From NCBI GenBank assembly GCA_049682815.1, contig JBAUII010000028.1, forward strand, positions 1 to 21,464: DNA of 21,464 bases, in the 5' to 3' direction. Positions 20,490-21,464 of the stretch are shown piece by piece (position 1 is the stretch's first letter; every line of letters starts with the position of its first letter). Both the position numbers and the translations under genes were made by a program. Below the pieces are notes generated by a model. It saw nothing but the letters and a program-made list of their open reading frames with translations, had not been told where the DNA came from and ran no database searches. This DNA is from DASWID01 sp049682815 (GTDB taxonomy: Bacteria > Desulfobacterota_D > UBA1144 > Nemesobacterales > CSP1-2).

Positions 20490-20521
20490 AAAAGCCCGGC
20501 GATTTTGCTGGGCTTTTTTAT
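20490..20521 (+). terminator. Rho-independent terminator of the cold-shock gene
   Basis: AAAAGCCCGGC (20490-20500), loop GATTTT, GCTGGGCTTTTTTA. A strong GC stem followed by a T run, about 30 bases after the stop. Confidence 0.93.
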
Positions 20522-20738
20522 TTGTGACGCTGGGATCCCTAGTATAGTATTGTTCTGAATCATGGATCGTGGATCATGAATCCGGCATCGTAGCCTGGAC
20601 CCGTTCGCTTATATTGAGAATCTACCTGCCGCCTGTCATTCTCGAATGCAGTAATCGGGAATCCGCATAGTTGTCAAATGCGAGAAACTACCTATCGAAG
20701 CAATCTCAGATCCTGTCATGATAAAAAAGGAATTGAAC

Positions 20739-20859
20739 GGCCTTCCAAAAATTGGGTTAAGAAAATCAGAAACGGAGACGTTAAAATCTCCCTAAATCCC
20801 TCTTTAAGAAAGAGGGAATTTCCTCCTTTTCTAAAGGAGGATTAAGGAGGATTATAGCG
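20739..20859 (+). repeat. Compound repeat (GGCCTTCCAA element plus AAAGGAGG hairpins), second copy
   Basis: Same order as 5501-5626: GGCCTTCCAAAAATTGGGTT, CGTTAAAATC, a CCCTCTTTAAGAAAGAGGG hairpin, then CCTCCTTTTCTAAAGGAGG and ATTAAGGAGGATT. Confidence 0.75.
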
Positions 20860-20874
20860 AATTTTAGAAATCGT

Positions 20875-21042
20875 GGGGTCAGGCATGAATAAGTGAGTTA
20901 TTTTTGTCTTTTGTTCTCCTTCTCCGCCTATTTTTCTCAATCGCCTCTGGTACTTTTCTAATCAAGAAGTTCTGCCTTCTCGTCGGCTTTTTTATATCAT
21001 GACCAATCAGAAGATAAGTGGAGGACTGAAGTCCTCCGCTAC
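20875..21042 (-). repeat. Inverted copy of the GTAG-hairpin-linked repeat block
   Basis: On the minus strand it runs from the hairpin GTAGCGGAGGACT/AGTCCTCCAC (21018-21042) through CTTATCTTCTGATTGG and a purine-rich centre to ATAACTCACTTATTCATGCC plus TGACCCC (20875-20902). It matches 19068-19223. A partial second end is at 21190-21220. Confidence 0.65.
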
Positions 21043-21464
21043 CGGGGACTCCCCGCAGAGAGCCGATCGGATTTCTGGTCAATGACTACGATTATTGGAA
21101 CTGATGAGATTGCTTCGAAACCAAGTTTCTCGCAATGACATCTTTGTACTCATGGATCCCCGATTAAGCCTGTGCCCGAATGTATCTCTGGGGCCAGGCA
21201 TGAATAAATGAGGTATTTGTGTTTTTGCTCTTATTCACCGCTATTTCTTAAATCATCTTTCTTACTCCCCTCATCATGAACCTCCTGATTCTTCCCCCTT
21301 CTTTCTTGTCGTTTAAATTCGTTGAGAGATAGGCGGGAGATTGCCACAGGACTTTGCCCTTAGCGATCACGATAAAAGAGGAGATTGCTTCGCAGGAGCT
21401 CGCAATGACGTCCTTAGAACATTAGGGGTCAAATCTTTTGTTGACTAATTTTAAGAAATAACAA

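Larger units (their letters stand above)
20522..21464. other. Repeat-only region to the window end
   Basis: No gene seen. Contents: GTCATTCTCG...CGGGAATCC (20635-20664), the GGCCTTCCAA element with AAAGGAGG hairpins (20739-20859), a GGGGTCAGGCATGAATAA element (20875) leading to the inverted GTAG-foot hairpin (21018-21042), an inverted AAGCAATC...CGCAATG repeat (21106-21138), a second GGGGCCAGGCATGAATAA copy (21190), and another inverted AAGCAATC repeat (21381-21409). Confidence 0.65.

Noticed and set aside
17497..21409. CRISPR array
   Set aside because: The repeats are palindromic, irregularly spaced, of several families and in both orientations; there are no regular spacers or cas genes.

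Overview
The window looks like a chromosomal stretch from an uncultured Gram-negative (diderm) bacterium. It has lipoprotein processing (LspA), a periplasmic-type DegP/HtrA lipoprotein, a second lipoprotein and Sec-type signal peptides. Base composition leans to AT. Gene density is low and intergenic stretches are full of short dispersed palindromic repeats. The phylum cannot be fixed from the sequence; a deltaproteobacterial- or Dadabacteria-like lineage is only a guess. Nearly all genes are on the + strand; the exception is one thaumatin-like lipoprotein. I saw no rRNA, tRNA or CRISPR array.

Layout. 1-2656: a membrane / zinc peptidase (HExxH) / TPR fusion protein. 2657-5287: housekeeping genes lspA, ribE and aroK, with a REP-associated tyrosine transposase (RAYT) between ribE and aroK and paired REP-like hairpins (BIME-like) around it. 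5425-7399: a repeat-rich gap, then a metal-dependent cyclase/hydrolase and a CPBP-like membrane protein. 7518-12850: three well-formed, separately promoted genes: a DegP-type protease, an aldehyde dehydrogenase and an NDH-2-like flavoprotein. 12851-13719: repeats nested inside repeats.

13720-21464 is accessory DNA. It starts with a compact, secreted Rhs toxin with a 4-bp-overlapping candidate immunity gene and a 25-codon leader ORF. A lone BrnA-like antitoxin follows, with a palindromic operator but no toxin. The 3' end of that antitoxin is duplicated on the far side of the thaumatin-like lipoprotein gene. Next come an MntA/HepT (MNT-HEPN) pair with a broken third gene coupled to it, and a DUF4258/DUF2283 pair in which the presumed toxin has two nonsense codons while the presumed antitoxin is intact. 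A cold-shock protein gene with a clear terminator precedes a final repeat-only stretch.

Two themes stand out. First, at least two REP families with unrelated stem sequences share one architecture, a GTAG foot, an 8-bp stem and a 2-nt loop, in a window that also encodes a RAYT. The window also shows a roughly 20-bp hairpin inserted into other repeats, in one host flanked by a duplicated TAC. Second, several toxin-antitoxin or toxin-immunity modules lie side by side in different states of decay.
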